From positions 22,297,233-22,361,232 of the forward strand of contig OW285188.1 of NCBI GenBank assembly GCA_935421135.1: 64,000 bases of DNA. Direction: 5' to 3'. The notes under the pieces are model-generated. The model did not search any database. It had not been told where the DNA came from and worked only from the letters and a program-made list of their open reading frames with translations. Shown here one piece after another: positions 12,964 through 24,500 of the stretch. Every line of letters starts with the position of its first letter. The stretch's first letter is position 1. Source of the stretch: Bugulina stolonifera. Taxonomy: Eukaryota > Bryozoa > Gymnolaemata > Cheilostomatida > Bugulidae. Both the position numbers and the translations under genes were made by a program.

Positions 12964-14676
12964 CTATTTATCATCCACTCCTGCTTGAGTCATTAGATCA
13001 GCAATGTTCTTTTCTAGATCATCAATTCTCGTACCCATATCATCCAGTAAGCAAAGCAGTCAAGGAAATTAATGATCAGATTTAAAATTGAACAATCAGA
13101 CTGAAGGAACAATAATAATAAATTGTTTACATGCCTACTATGGTGATAATTTATAACAGCAGACAGAAATTTATCAACAGTTTGGGGGTTAGGCCATTTG
13201 AGAACAGACAGCCGTACAGCTAGTAACATTTTCATCAGTGCACAAATAGTTAGTAAGCAAAGGATATGTCTTGTGATAATCTGGTCTGACATGGTCTTGA
13301 ATTTATCTTGCATCTGTTGCAGAATTGTCTGTACCTGAAGATATAGCAAAATTAATTATCCATATTTTCAGATTACACTAACATGATAGGTAGGTTGCTC
13401 CTTTGATTTTCTAAAAGTGAAAATAAACTACAGCAGCTATCCAATGATGGTATAATTTCAATTTATATTAAATTTTACATGGGCAAGCATTTAACTTTTT
13501 CAAGCATCAAAACTTCGAAAACTTTAGTTGATAGAGCCAGTACACAGGTTAGCAACATACAGTAGACCTATTAGGCCTATATGGGTAATATCTATTTAGG
13601 CTGACGTAAGCAAACTAAATTCTGTATTTATCCATGAATATAGGTTACCATACAACATATATGCAAAGCATTAGTAAAGAATGATTATGATGCTGTGATA
13701 CCGTTATAAATATTTAAATAAAGTTGTTATTGTCGTTGTGATTCAGAGACTAGTGTAAAAGTGAAGACCATCAGAAACAGAAATGCTACAACTGAATGAT
13801 CTAGTTTAAGTTTGGAAGCAATTACAATATAATTTCATTACAAAGGAATTGCAATTTAAAAACTAACCTATTAAAATCTAACAGGCAACTTAGTTAGTAT
13901 GGACTGATTTTCTTATGAGAGGAGCCAGAGTTGAGAGTGAAAGATGGATAATGCTAATGTAATAAGACAAATAATTAGGAGGTTAAGCATCACACCATAA
14001 TAGTGTTATAGGGCAGTCAATGAAAAAATATATTGAGTCTTAGCCAGTGTACCCTAAACACTACTTAGCCTACTAAACACAGACACTGACAGTAAACAGT
14101 TAAAATTACAAATGGCCAAATTCAAATTGTGATAAATCAAAGAAGAAAGACAAACACAGCAAACTATGATCGAAGAGAACGTTATACAAATGCTACGTTT
14201 TAATTTATTCTGCCATGCTAATTTAATAGCTGTTGCAGGTTCTATAACTTTTATTCAACTAGCTGTATACAGCAAAACTTTTAGACTATAAAGCATTGAA
14301 CATTGAGCAATGTTATAATAGGTTATAAAGTACTTGAGTTGCTATAAGCAGTAACATTGGCAGTAAATCAAGCATTGCAAGAGAAATCACGACATTGGAT
14401 AGTAAGTATCTCTGGTATGTGATACAATCACAATGGGTTATGCCTTATATCCATGTATGTATAATATTAATATAATAAGATTGAATTGGCAGTGACTTAG
14501 GTGTGTAAATAACAGTAAAGAGATAATGTGATAGCAAGTGTCAAGGTACAATTCAATTTAAATTTAGGCTAAAAAATGAAATTTAAAATCGGAATGAGAA
14601 TGCTTACAAACAGAGTTAGGTCTTGAACATTCTGTGGATTGGCTTCAGCTGGGGTCATAACATCCATATCCGACAT
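12964..14676 (-). CDS. HSBP1: Heat shock factor-binding protein 1, with a U12-type intron
   Basis: Three exons on the minus strand: 14676-14608, 13334-13268 and 13046-12964, giving 72 residues. HSBP1 is a small nuclear coiled-coil protein that binds trimeric HSF1 and dampens the heat-shock response. The product starts [20 protein letters not shown], continues [20 protein letters not shown] and ends [17 protein letters not shown], the near-invariant heptad-repeat core of the family at the usual length. Intron 1 is an ordinary GT-AG intron of about 1.27 kb. Intron 2 (13267-13047) reads ATATCCTTT at the 5' end, TTCCTTGAC near the 3' end and finishes in AC, matching the U12 AT-AC class; only this splice restores the family sequence. 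Identification is secure. Confidence 0.93.
13047..13267 (-). other. U12-type AT-AC intron in HSBP1
   Basis: Read on the minus strand, the 221-base intron begins ATATCCTTTG and ends GCTTAC. A perfect branch-site match TTCCTTGAC sits about 13 bases before the 3' end. No GT-AG alternative keeps the conserved HSBP1 frame. Splicing gives the codon C+TG (Leu) between ITR and DDMGTR. Confidence 0.9.
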
Positions 14677-15221
14677 GGTGGTAATTGAATTGAAATATAA
14701 TATGACAAAACTAAAATTGCTTGCTGCCAATTGAATTTGTTATAGTTGTTTTTTTTTAGGTGATAGTCTTGATTTATGTTATTAATTCTGTTAGTCTTGA
14801 ACTTGAATTCCTGAAAAGCAAAAGTCGGACACTGCTTTCTCTGCAGGAAAATAGCAAGAGTTCTACATACAGCCTGATTTCGAAAACTAGGGTGTTTCTC
14901 GTGGTTAGTACATGCAACAAGGAGTGTAGCCCGCACAGAGTATATTTCATGCCCTCACGATAAAAACAATGGAGCGCACAGGAAGACTAAAAGCAGTGTA
15001 GATCTGCAGATGTTATATCGAAGAGGGTAGAATATACGCTCTTTGGATATATTATTATAACAACAAGTCAAAGAGCGTAAAACTCTCGATGGACAAGTCG
15101 TTGATTATAATATCGTTGACAAAAGCGATAATAGCAGAGTTTATAAAATGTAATAAGTTATGTCAAGGATGCTATGCGCCAACAGGATCGCTCTAAATGT
15201 GACCCAGTAAACGGCCTAGTC
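14677..15221. other. Gap between HSBP1 and THAP fragment
   Basis: About 550 bases upstream of the HSBP1 start codon. It presumably holds the HSBP1 promoter and 5' UTR. I see no further gene; the overlapping open frames at 14655-14963 look incidental. Confidence 0.4.
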
Positions 15222-15672
15222 TCATAGAATTACCTCCCCGGGGTCCAAAGTAGTTGAGCGGGAAACTGGTTCTTGAAGTAAAGACGTACTTTTTGCTTCT
15301 ATCTGGTGTCTGGCTGATTGGACTTTCCTCCTATCTGTTGGCGAGGGCCTGCTGTTACGTACATGTGGATGCTGAGGACATGCATCTCTCTTCAACCTCT
15401 TTATCCTGCAAATTAAATAGATAGCATACATAATTATTATTTATATTAATTTTTAAACTATAACACTAATAAATTACATTATAATAATAATAATATTTAT
15501 TTACTGTTTTGTATACCGTACTATTAGTAGGATGGAATCTTACTTGGTGCCTTCCTTAAACATGTCTTTAGTGAAATGTCTCCCACAAATGAATACATGT
15601 TTACTTAGACTGTCTGTCTTCAGTAGCTGTATCAGGTCAAATCTCTTTATCCTGTTGAGCCATTCAATTGCT
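15222..15672 (-). pseudogene. THAP-domain protein, partial (two exons, first zinc-ligand exon not found)
   Basis: Two in-phase exons: 15672-15544 and 15405-15222. Together they encode AIEWLNRIKRFDLIQLL, then HVFICGRHFTKDMF, which is the C-x2-H half of a C2CH THAP zinc finger, then KIKRLKRDACP, resembling the terminal AVPTIF-region of the domain, then a Ser/Arg/Pro-rich tail ending GEVIL. THAP domains bind DNA and occur in animal transcription factors and in P-element transposases. The exon carrying the first two cysteines and the start codon was not found upstream on the minus strand. The stop codon overlaps a CATAGAATTACCTCCCC motif resembling the inverted-repeat ends of the neighbouring element, so this may be a transposase remnant. 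A host gene with a missed first exon is the alternative. Confidence 0.55.
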
Positions 15673-16040
15673 CTGAAAAAAAAACCAACTATGCATTGGT
15701 ACTGGACAACTGGCAATTGCTCACAAAATATGTCTTGCTTTTTTGGTACATATTCATATTGATATTCATATATACACACAAGCAGTCTGTATATGGGTTT
15801 AATAGCACAGGGACATGAGAGTTGTCTGCCTTAGAATTTCGTGTATAGCAAACATTACATAACAGTCTCCTGCACTTGTAGGCTGTAGCCTATTTGTATC
15901 ACCTTGGTTTTGATCGTGGTAGCCTGGCAAAATATAACCCTGGGTGTGATCCAGCGTAAATCTTGCAGTCTCTAACGGAGCAAAGTTTGCCATGGCGTCT
16001 AGGGTTTGCCTGGTCCATGTTTTTGCTGGGCATGCAGACC

Positions 16041-16058
16041 ATAGAGTTATCTCTATGA
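16041..16058. repeat. Short palindromic copy of the CATAGAG terminal repeat
   Basis: CATAGAGTTATCTCTATG is an 18-base near-palindrome made of the same terminal motif as the adjacent element. A second such pair is at 19204-19228 (CATAGAGGTAGG then AGATAACTCTATG). Confidence 0.5.
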
Positions 16059-16093
16059 CACAGACTGTCAACCATGCTGTCAACTACTTTTGG

Positions 16094-19000
16094 GTCGTAA
16101 CCATAGAGTTATCTCCCCTAGAGCAGGAACTCCCGTAAATTTTGCGATGCCACTTTTCATTCCTGGCGGCCATGATGTGTTGGGGTAGTTACCGTTTGTT
16201 TACATTAGTTACCTACGCGCTGCTATGATTAGTTAGTCATTTAGTTAGTAGTCCAAATTTGTTTTTGCTACCAATTATCTAAAATTTTTTGTTGCACACA
16301 TATTTTCCAATTATTTCAGACCAAAATAATTATTATATTTATCATATTTTGTAACTTTGATAGTAACTGCATGGTAATTGCAAATATTGTACATTAGTAT
16401 ATTAGTACGTCACAAAATTATTATTACACAGCTCCTAGTTCTAGTTATTTTGGCTTTCAGTAGGCAAGTTTACTTTACTTAACAGCTGTAACATTAAGTA
16501 ACACTTTTACCTCAAATCAGAATACAGCCAAAGCTACTGTAGTTATTAATTGTCCTACGTCCTATGGATTATCCTGGTATCACATGATTGATAGAGTATA
16601 AATACTAATAGGTGTATTTCTATATGTAGAACAGATTTGCAGAAGTTGCATATTACAAATAAAAACATTTATGTAGACAGACAAAACCAATTCATAACAT
16701 GGAGTATAAATGCCAATATTTTGACCAAATCTATTTTAAATATTTACTGAATAAAAATAGCATAAGAACTCTTATTCAATATTTAGAAGTCACTCCTTGC
16801 CATTCTTAGGAATAAGATCAGCCAGCTCTTCAAAATTCACAGCATCAGCACAGATCAATATTCTGTCTAGTAGACCTATATTAGGAAATTGATACCAGAT
16901 AAATAAATGCTTCACGCTTACCACACATGAAACATGTTCAATGCCTACTGTCCTACCATAACAGAACAGCTATTAGTAGTTACATGATTCTTGCCAAATT
17001 GGCATCACATTATATCAGAGTAAAATAAAGTACGATTTCGATAAGACATATATGTTGATATAGTTGATCACTCTGGATGTTACCTATGAATTAAATCCAT
17101 AACAGCTCTATAATAGACAACAGAAATCTACCAAGTAGCCTACATTCTCACACATATATACAAAACAACAAGCCTTAATTAAATCAAGCATCTCATTTTA
17201 ACCGTGAAACCCATTTCTAATTGGAAAGCAGTTGTTACAGTTTGTGTGCACGAGTCCCATGAAAAGAGTTCATAATCATAACCTACTTGATGGGTATGAT
17301 GGATGAGCACCACACATAGAGTTGTGGCAATGTGCATCGTGGTATCCAGATTTCACTTTAATCTCCAACCTATAGATAAAAAAATCAATGCTACAACTCA
17401 ACCTGCACCTATTCTATTGCAGGTAGAAAGGCTAAGAAAGTTGTGGTTAAACAAACTGTTACTAAGAAATTAAATAAATGACGTAGGCCTATAAACTTGC
17501 ATAAGACTATTCAATGTTCTACATTATAATGTTTAATGACTAATTAACAGCCCTAATAAATTTAGATTTTTCCTTCCATATCATCTTTCCTTTCAGTTAT
17601 AGTTTAGCTTGAAACCATTCTAAGATTATGCTAAGCTGGTGTAGATCTTTGATTATAATGTATTTAGGCTATTAACTGCGCTATGCAATTAGATACTACA
17701 AAGCGTCGGAATCAAACTATAGACAGGAATGGACAAAGGAAAGTTCACATTGACATCTGCGAAACAAAGTCATAGTTTATAGATTTCTTAAATAAATTTC
17801 CTAGCAATATAAAGTTAGCCTATACTAACATTCAAAGTAATGCTGGTAGGCCTATAGCACAATTACAACAATTATAATCATAATAGGCCTATTACACTTA
17901 TTATGTTATCACAAAAAAATTAATTTACAATCACAAATATCAATATTATAAAATAATTATATAAATATAATCAATCCAATGATAAACATGTTCATGTTGA
18001 TTAATAGTCTATGGAAATCACCTGAATTAATAAAATAATAGTTAGTAGGTATAGTCACTGATCTGATGAGTGAGTGTTTTTGATCTGTGACTATACTATT
18101 GTAATAAACTGCTAGTGAGTCGCGATCACAACTTCACCTGATAGTATTACTATATTTACTACGTAGTAGTAGCCTATTACCATTACTATAGGTAGGTACA
18201 GCAGTGACAGTGGAGTGAGCAAAGTTAATTTAACTCAGCCTCAATCAATCAATCAATAACAGTACCGAGAGATTCCACTATAACTAGATAAATGAATGTG
18301 CTTATTAATTTTAAACAATGATACTTGCTATAACTTCTGGGCTAATTAAAATTATTATACTATTTATTATGGAGTAAATTTTTAATTTTACAACAACAAT
18401 ATTTCTACAATAATAATAGAATAAATAACTACTAATAAATAAGAATTGAATTTATTTCATTGTCTTTCCAGTTCCAACTCACAGCAACCGTACTGTATTC
18501 CTACTAACCACACTGTTAGTCCAGAGAAACCCAAAGTATACTCTTGCAATTACATCAATGTTAACTATATGAGATTGTATAACTATTGTTCCAGGAATGC
18601 CATTAGTACAACTAGCTCCATGCTCATTTCTTGAAATAGACAGAATTGTCCGCGTGCTATTGAAAGTCCTTTATGGGTAGATAATTCTGTACAATAAGCC
18701 TATCATGTTAGCGATTAGAGATTTCAATACCCAATAACATGCGGCTTTATTTTGGTTAACCAATCAACGCATTCACAGATTTTCTACTGATATACGCTGC
18801 CGCGCTAGTCGGTTACTAGTATTATTTGGTCGAGTAAACATTCATTCTTATTTCTCTGTAAAGTCCTATTTTACAAAGAGATTTTTAAAATCACTATTAT
18901 TGTGAAAAAGCAGAGATGTTACTAAACAGTTTAGATATAAATTCAAAACATTTTACACGAATAGTATCTGTAAATAACAGCGTTGAAAAGTTTTATGTTT

Positions 19001-19161
19001 TATATATAATTGTAATGGTAACTAGTGTAAACAAACGGACGAAATCCCCATCGCATCATGGCCGCCCGTGGGGAAAACTGGCATCAAGTGACCAATCGGC
19101 GTTTAATAGCGGAAAATTTTTGAGTTCCTGCTCTATGGGGTGTTACCTCTATGGTCGTAAC
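16094..19161. mobile_element. Non-autonomous 3.05 kb DNA transposon with long TIRs and 8-bp TSD (P- or hAT-like)
   Basis: The 8-base direct repeat GTCGTAAC flanks 16102-19153. The ends are inverted repeats: left CATAGAGTTATCTCCCC, right (reverse complement) CATAGAGGTAACACCCC, both followed by TAGAGCAGGAACTC with small differences. The similarity continues about 110-140 bases inward, with one insertion in the right arm, through a segment reading ATCATGGCCGCC and GTAAACAAACGG. No long coding frame lies between the arms, so the copy is non-autonomous. 8-base TSDs are known for hAT and P superfamilies; hAT ends normally start CAG, so P-like is possible. The superfamily is inference, the TIR and TSD are seen. 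Confidence 0.65.
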
Positions 19162-19203
19162 GTTCGATGTTGTACAACAACCGGTTTGGTAACGTTGGTT
19201 TTG

Positions 19204-19228
19204 CATAGAGGTAGGAGATAACTCTATG
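19204..19228. repeat. Second palindromic pair of CATAGAG terminal motifs
   Basis: Two opposed copies of the terminal motif lie almost back to back about 50 bases outside the 3.05 kb element. They could be an extremely shortened relative or a remnant of a nested insertion. Confidence 0.45.
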
Positions 19229-19229
19229 A

Positions 19230-19804
19230 TTGGCTCTTTTTGTAGCCTAAGTGTTCGCCATAGGTAGGACAATCGCTAACGAGCACCGTTTTGGTGATTT
19301 TGTTAAAGGAACCACGGCAAATTATTGCGGGAAATAACTCACGTGGTTCTTCTGGAGACAAAGTTACTGACGGGGAATCACGAAACTTGGTATCTAGAAA
19401 CTTTGCTGGTGTTATAAAATAGTGGGCATCCATATTCAAAATTTAGGGTTATATACAAAAAGCAAGCCAACGAGTTAGAGTGTCCTAAATCCATTGAGGT
19501 AAGAACGAACATGCATCGTGATGTTGCTTTATTTCGGGTGATTGTATTGTTGTGCAGTCATCGAATGAAAGAGAAAAACTAAATGTAATTCTTCAATGAA
19601 AGGATGCTCACATGATCATGATGATGAAATTGATTAATGATGACATTTGATTATCATTCTGCTATCATGATTAATGATTATATTATTCATTATTTATATT
19701 AATTAAATTTAATAGTTATATGTAATGTTATTTTATTATAATTACTACCTTTCTATATCATATGAATGATAATTCTAATGATTTATGATTATTTCAATCA
19801 CTAT
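19230..19804. other. Non-coding stretch between transposons
   Basis: AT-rich, with runs of ATTAATGAT-type sequence from 19615 to 19800. No gene is supported; the short minus-strand frame at 19224-19439 has no motif. Confidence 0.4.
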
Positions 19805-20329
19805 TAGATTAGCAGAGCTGGGTCCAAGTCATAGATTTGGCTTGACTTGCCAAGTCAAGTCACAGGTCGACTTGACTTTGACTTGCCAATATAACATGTT
19901 GACTTGACTTGCACATCAATGTGACTTGACTTGACTTGACTTGGACACATGAATGACTTGTGACTTTGACTTGGTTTATGCCAAGTCAATATGGAGGATA
20001 AAACTTTTGTACAGTCTCAACCGTAGTGCCAATATTACTACACACGTAGGATAGTTGCCATAATTGTATAACATCATACATTGGAATGTCTACTAAAAGA
20101 AAAAAAGTAATGTTTTGGAAATTGTAAAATTTTTGAAGTTGTCTCCCACTTGACTTGCACTTTGACTTGCAAGTAGACACTTCGACTTGACTTGTGACTT
20201 GCATGATGGCTCACTTGACTTGACTTAAGGCAGCACTGACTTGACTTGGACTTGACTGGCCTCCAAATTTTTTGAAATGACTTGACTTGTTGACTTGCAA
20301 GTCGACTTGGACCCAACTCTATAGATTAG
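19805..20329. mobile_element. hAT-type MITE built of GACTTG repeats
   Basis: The 8-base target duplication TAGATTAG is at 19805-19812 and again at 20322-20329. Between them the element (19813-20321, 509 bp) begins CAGAGCTGGGTCCAAGTC and ends in the reverse complement with two differences (GACTTGGACCCAACTCTA). The first and last 130-170 bases are packed with GACTTG/CAAGTC hexamers, while the middle (about 19990-20140) is free of them. Dense subterminal hexamers are typical of hAT transposase binding sites. Nothing inside resembles a transposase. Confidence 0.85.
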
Positions 20330-20479
20330 ATGTTATTTTTTATTTTAATTAATGATATTAATAATGATTAGGCTTGGGAGTAGACTTGAATGGCCGATTT
20401 ACCTTATAATTTACCTCAGCTGAGGTAGAACTTCGCCAGCAATTTCATTTAAAGTTTTAACTGTTTTTGGACCAAGGTC

Positions 20480-21475
20480 TGCAGTTTTTACAGCATATCA
20501 CTGTTTAGGATGGGAGTTGTTTGTGGCAGGAAGCTAGCGTGGTAGATGCATCTTTTGGCTGATATTGAGGTTGGCTCTCCTCTGGCAGCTGCTCTAGTGA
20601 TCATTGTTACCATCTCACTGTCACCTATAATATCTTCATATGCTCTAGATAGAGTGCAGTGTTGTTCTTCATTCTGAAGAATCCTGGTCAGTAGACACAG
20701 CTGATCTCTCGCCTCTGATACACTGTCAGTACCATCCCTTAGGTTAGCTATAAACCATGTGGCACTGTTCTGGATGAGTTCTATTTCTTGGATCTTGTTC
20801 CTAGTTGAAGGGTCCCATACTACATCTGCATACTCAAATATAGGTCTGCATAGACTTGTGTAAGCCAATAGTCTGGGCTCTTTTGGAGCATGGTACACTA
20901 AATGTTTGATTCCTCCAAGTATTTTACGAAACTGTGCATTTCTCATGTATGTGCTGATTAAACTTAAGTTCTGATTGAATTATTAGTTTGAGGTATTTGA
21001 TGGTTTCCGTCCACAAAAGACATGCAGTGCTGAGTTTGTATTGAGGTATGGGTGTCACTCTTCCCAAGTTTATAGCTATGTATTTCTTTTCATTGAACGG
21101 CATTTTCCATTTTGTAGATCACTCGTATACAGTGTTGATGTTATTCTGGAACATTTCTGCGTCCTCAGTAGTATTCAGCATAAAGGCTAACTTTACACAA
21201 CAGCAGGTCTGAAAGGTCATTAATATAGCACCAAAACGGAGTCAGTCCAAGTACAGACCCCTGTGGCACTCCTGAGGTTACTGTGCACTTTTGTGCGCTT
21301 TCTCCTCTATATACAATGGATTGCTGTCTGTCAGAGAGAAAATCATGTACCCAGCTCAAAAGTTATTCGTTTATCCCTGGTATCTGCTGTAGTTTTTGAA
21401 GTAACATGATGTGGCACTGTGTCAAGACTTTCTTTGAAGTCCATTACTATGGCCCTTCGAAAAAGGTCATGTTAG
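20480..21475 (-). pseudogene. Non-LTR retrotransposon (LINE) reverse transcriptase fragment
   Basis: Read on the minus strand from 21475: a degraded RAIVMDFKE.LDTVPHH segment (normally DFKKAFDTV), then SWVHDFLSDRQQSIVYRG, TVTSGVPQGSVLGL and YINDL, which are reverse-transcriptase domains 3-5 of jockey/CR1-like LINEs. After frameshifts and stops comes the C-terminal region with LAYTSLCRPIFEYADVVWDP and IELIQNSA. The catalytic DD box is lost in a decayed segment near 21150. The copy is 5'-truncated and dead. It ends about 70 bases before the RECQL4 start codon. A related fragment lies at 56815-57268. Confidence 0.85.
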
Positions 21476-21545
21476 GAAATAATTGATTGATTCCATTGAG
21501 GGCCTTTCTACAGCTAAAAGGTAACTGATGTTTTTGACAGGTATA

Positions 21546-24500
21546 ATGGACGAAGTAAAGAAGAAACTAAAACGGTGGGAATACTACTTTTACAAATGTC
21601 ATCAGAGAAAACCGTTGAAGGTAATTCTATTTAGTAATACTTGAGCACTCATAAGCTGTTGATCATTAATTAGAAGTTGTCCTCTCTCAATGTATCTTCC
21701 ACTCAATCGTCTCTCCCAGGATGTGATGCAATTTGCTCAACTTTTTCTAGCTGGGAGAGAAAATTGAGAGGAAGAGAAATGGAGAGAGGACAATTTCTTA
21801 CTAAGCTCAATAGCTTATGAGTTTCCATGCATTATTCACTATGCCACCTTATTCTATCCTTCAGTCACCAGTCTCTTTGATTCATGTACAGAAAGATGAA
21901 TTTCCTACAAGAAGGTTTTAATAAAATCCAGATTTGTCCCTAAGAAGAGGTTTTCATTCACAATCTGCCAAGTTTGTTTGGCACATTCACGATTTCACCA
22001 AATATTCAACTTGTAATTATTCACCAGTAAAATGCTCATTTCATAATTTTTGATGTCGCCAACATTCTTTGTCGCCAACTGATTGACCACACCTACACTG
22101 TACATGATTGCATGTGAACGAGTGAAATGCTACTACCGGCTTTTACTATAATTTTAATTGTACGTTACAGGAGGATGTAGATTCTGCACCTGCTGATATA
22201 AAAGGTAAGTCATTGTGTGGGGATATTTTATTTGAGTAAGATTTTAGTTCAAGTTCAAGTAAACTAAATATGGCAAGGCACTTAATGTGATCCTTCTGGG
22301 GTTAAAGTCGAATATACGACTACTGATGAGCATAATTAAATTGAAAGGCGATGGCTTGAGACTGTCCATTAACCCAATAGGTCAAGCTTGTATAAGGTCA
22401 AGGTTCAATGCAAGCTCATCACCCTATGAGAATATAGGCCGTTCTAAAAATTGTAACGTTGTTTGCTTATTGGTATACAAAAGTACTTGGAGGGACCCTA
22501 ACTAGATCTGTAACACTGCCATTGGTATTCTGTTGACCTTGATAAATCTTAACAGTCGGATTAATCATAACATTTATTATAGCGTAGTTATAGCATAATG
22601 AATGACGGGCATCATTAAAATACTTTAATAGTGAGGTTAGATGGTCGCATAAGGGCAAAAAAGCTACTGGCAAACGTGGAATGATGACTCCAACATAAGC
22701 AGTAGCCTCTAATAATAAAAGTTCACATATAATATTGATGATAAACATTTTACTCTGGACACGCTCTAGTACTAGTTGCCCGAGTCACATACACTGCTAT
22801 TATAGCCCGGATGTTGGATTGCATCTTCTTGTTTTCAACTATATATGTGAAATATTAATATATTTTCGTATAGGGATTAGTGAAAATGTTGCGTGTTGAA
22901 ATTGTCAGATATTTTACGCCATCTGCTATATAGTTTTGATATTTGCTATGTGATTTTGGCACGCAACAATATATTGTTCAAAATTGTGTGATACGATTTT
23001 TGTACATGCTGTTCATATTATGTTGCAGATGGATATAGATTATACTACAAATTCAAGAGTGGCTCTGTGACGACTGTCCAAACTGACTCGACCAACTTAG
23101 AAAATGTCAGTGATGTGTGGGGTGAACATGTCTCTGCGTAAGTGTGGCTCTTAAAACAAACATAAATGCAACAGGTGGTTCTTATCAGTAAATACTTAGC
23201 CGTTGTTTGCTCTTGATTTGTTTATCATCCTGACTCCGTGGCGCAATTGGTAGCGCGTCTGACTCCAGATCAGAAGGCTGCGTGTTCGAGTCACGTCGGG
23301 GTCAATTTTTTCTATTTATTTATCACATTATGTTTTTATTTCAACATCAGTCTGAGTGTATCATGCGGGATTCATATATTTAATGCTCAACACTGTTGTT
23401 GTGTGTCACATAAGCGCAGACTGATAACTGATATGAAGCTAAACTTACTGTAAGTTGTGCAACAAGCAAGTATGTTGTTATTAAAATGAGTGAAGATGGC
23501 CATACACATTGTAACGTAATGTTTATCCTCTTAAAAGGCTGCTTGTGGGAGTCATCATTGGTCCAGATATTTTTTTACTTACTAAAGTTGGCAAATGTAT
23601 GTAGTTAGCAAACAATTCTAATGTGGACGAAACTTTAAGTGCAGCATGGAGGAGAATATGGTCAGCTCACATTCCTGATGCTAAAAGTAATCGTTTTTCT
23701 TGATATTACACGGGTGCAGCCTGATATGAAGTTGGAAGCACTATCATCTCTGCTACGTAATCCTGAATTCTGTTAGTGAATTAGTTGAATTTCTAGGTTG
23801 TATCAGAAATATTTGAGCTAGAAGCTTTTTGCATGCATGTATAATGTGCAAGTAGAGACGAGTAAATAACATATTCCACGGCAACAATGTGCGTGTAAAT
23901 AGTGTTTTGGGAATATTGATATTTTTACATTACAGGAAAGCTCTGAAACAGGGACGAATCCAGTTTTTGGAAAATGGAGATGTCAAAGTAGTAAAAGAAG
24001 ATAACTCTAGTAAAGTCACTGAAAAATGGGCAGAGAAATTTTCCAAAAAGTTGACTGGCAGAGCTGATAGGTTAAAGTTACCAGGTCAACTCGCTACTTC
24101 TAAAGCCATTAAACACGGGAACGACAAACTGAAGACTGATTCAGCTGAATCTTTAACACAGATATCTTTGCCCTCCATTAGGGTGAGGAAGCCGCGGGTT
24201 CGGTCAGTGCCACAAGGTTGGAAAGATATAGCTCTACCGCTATCTGTTGAAAAACTTGAAGGTGATTTTGGCTCCTTAGATGGAGGTAATGCTCAGGCCC
24301 ATGTAAAATATCAGCCAAGTAAAGGTATTTCCCAACAAGTCGAGATGACAGGAAATGCTGATAAAAAAGAGATAACTGACAAGCCAGGCTCAACTGTAGC
24401 AACCAGCGATGATGGTTGTAAAGTAGAAACAAGTATAACCTCTGAATCACAGTCATTTACAGCTACTATAGCTGACACGCCCTCTTCTGCTGTTATGTGT

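Noticed and set aside
15799..16083. Minus ORF as the missing THAP first exon
   Set aside because: No Cys-x2-4-Cys pattern ahead of a suitable donor, and its upstream end runs into the CATAGAG palindrome.
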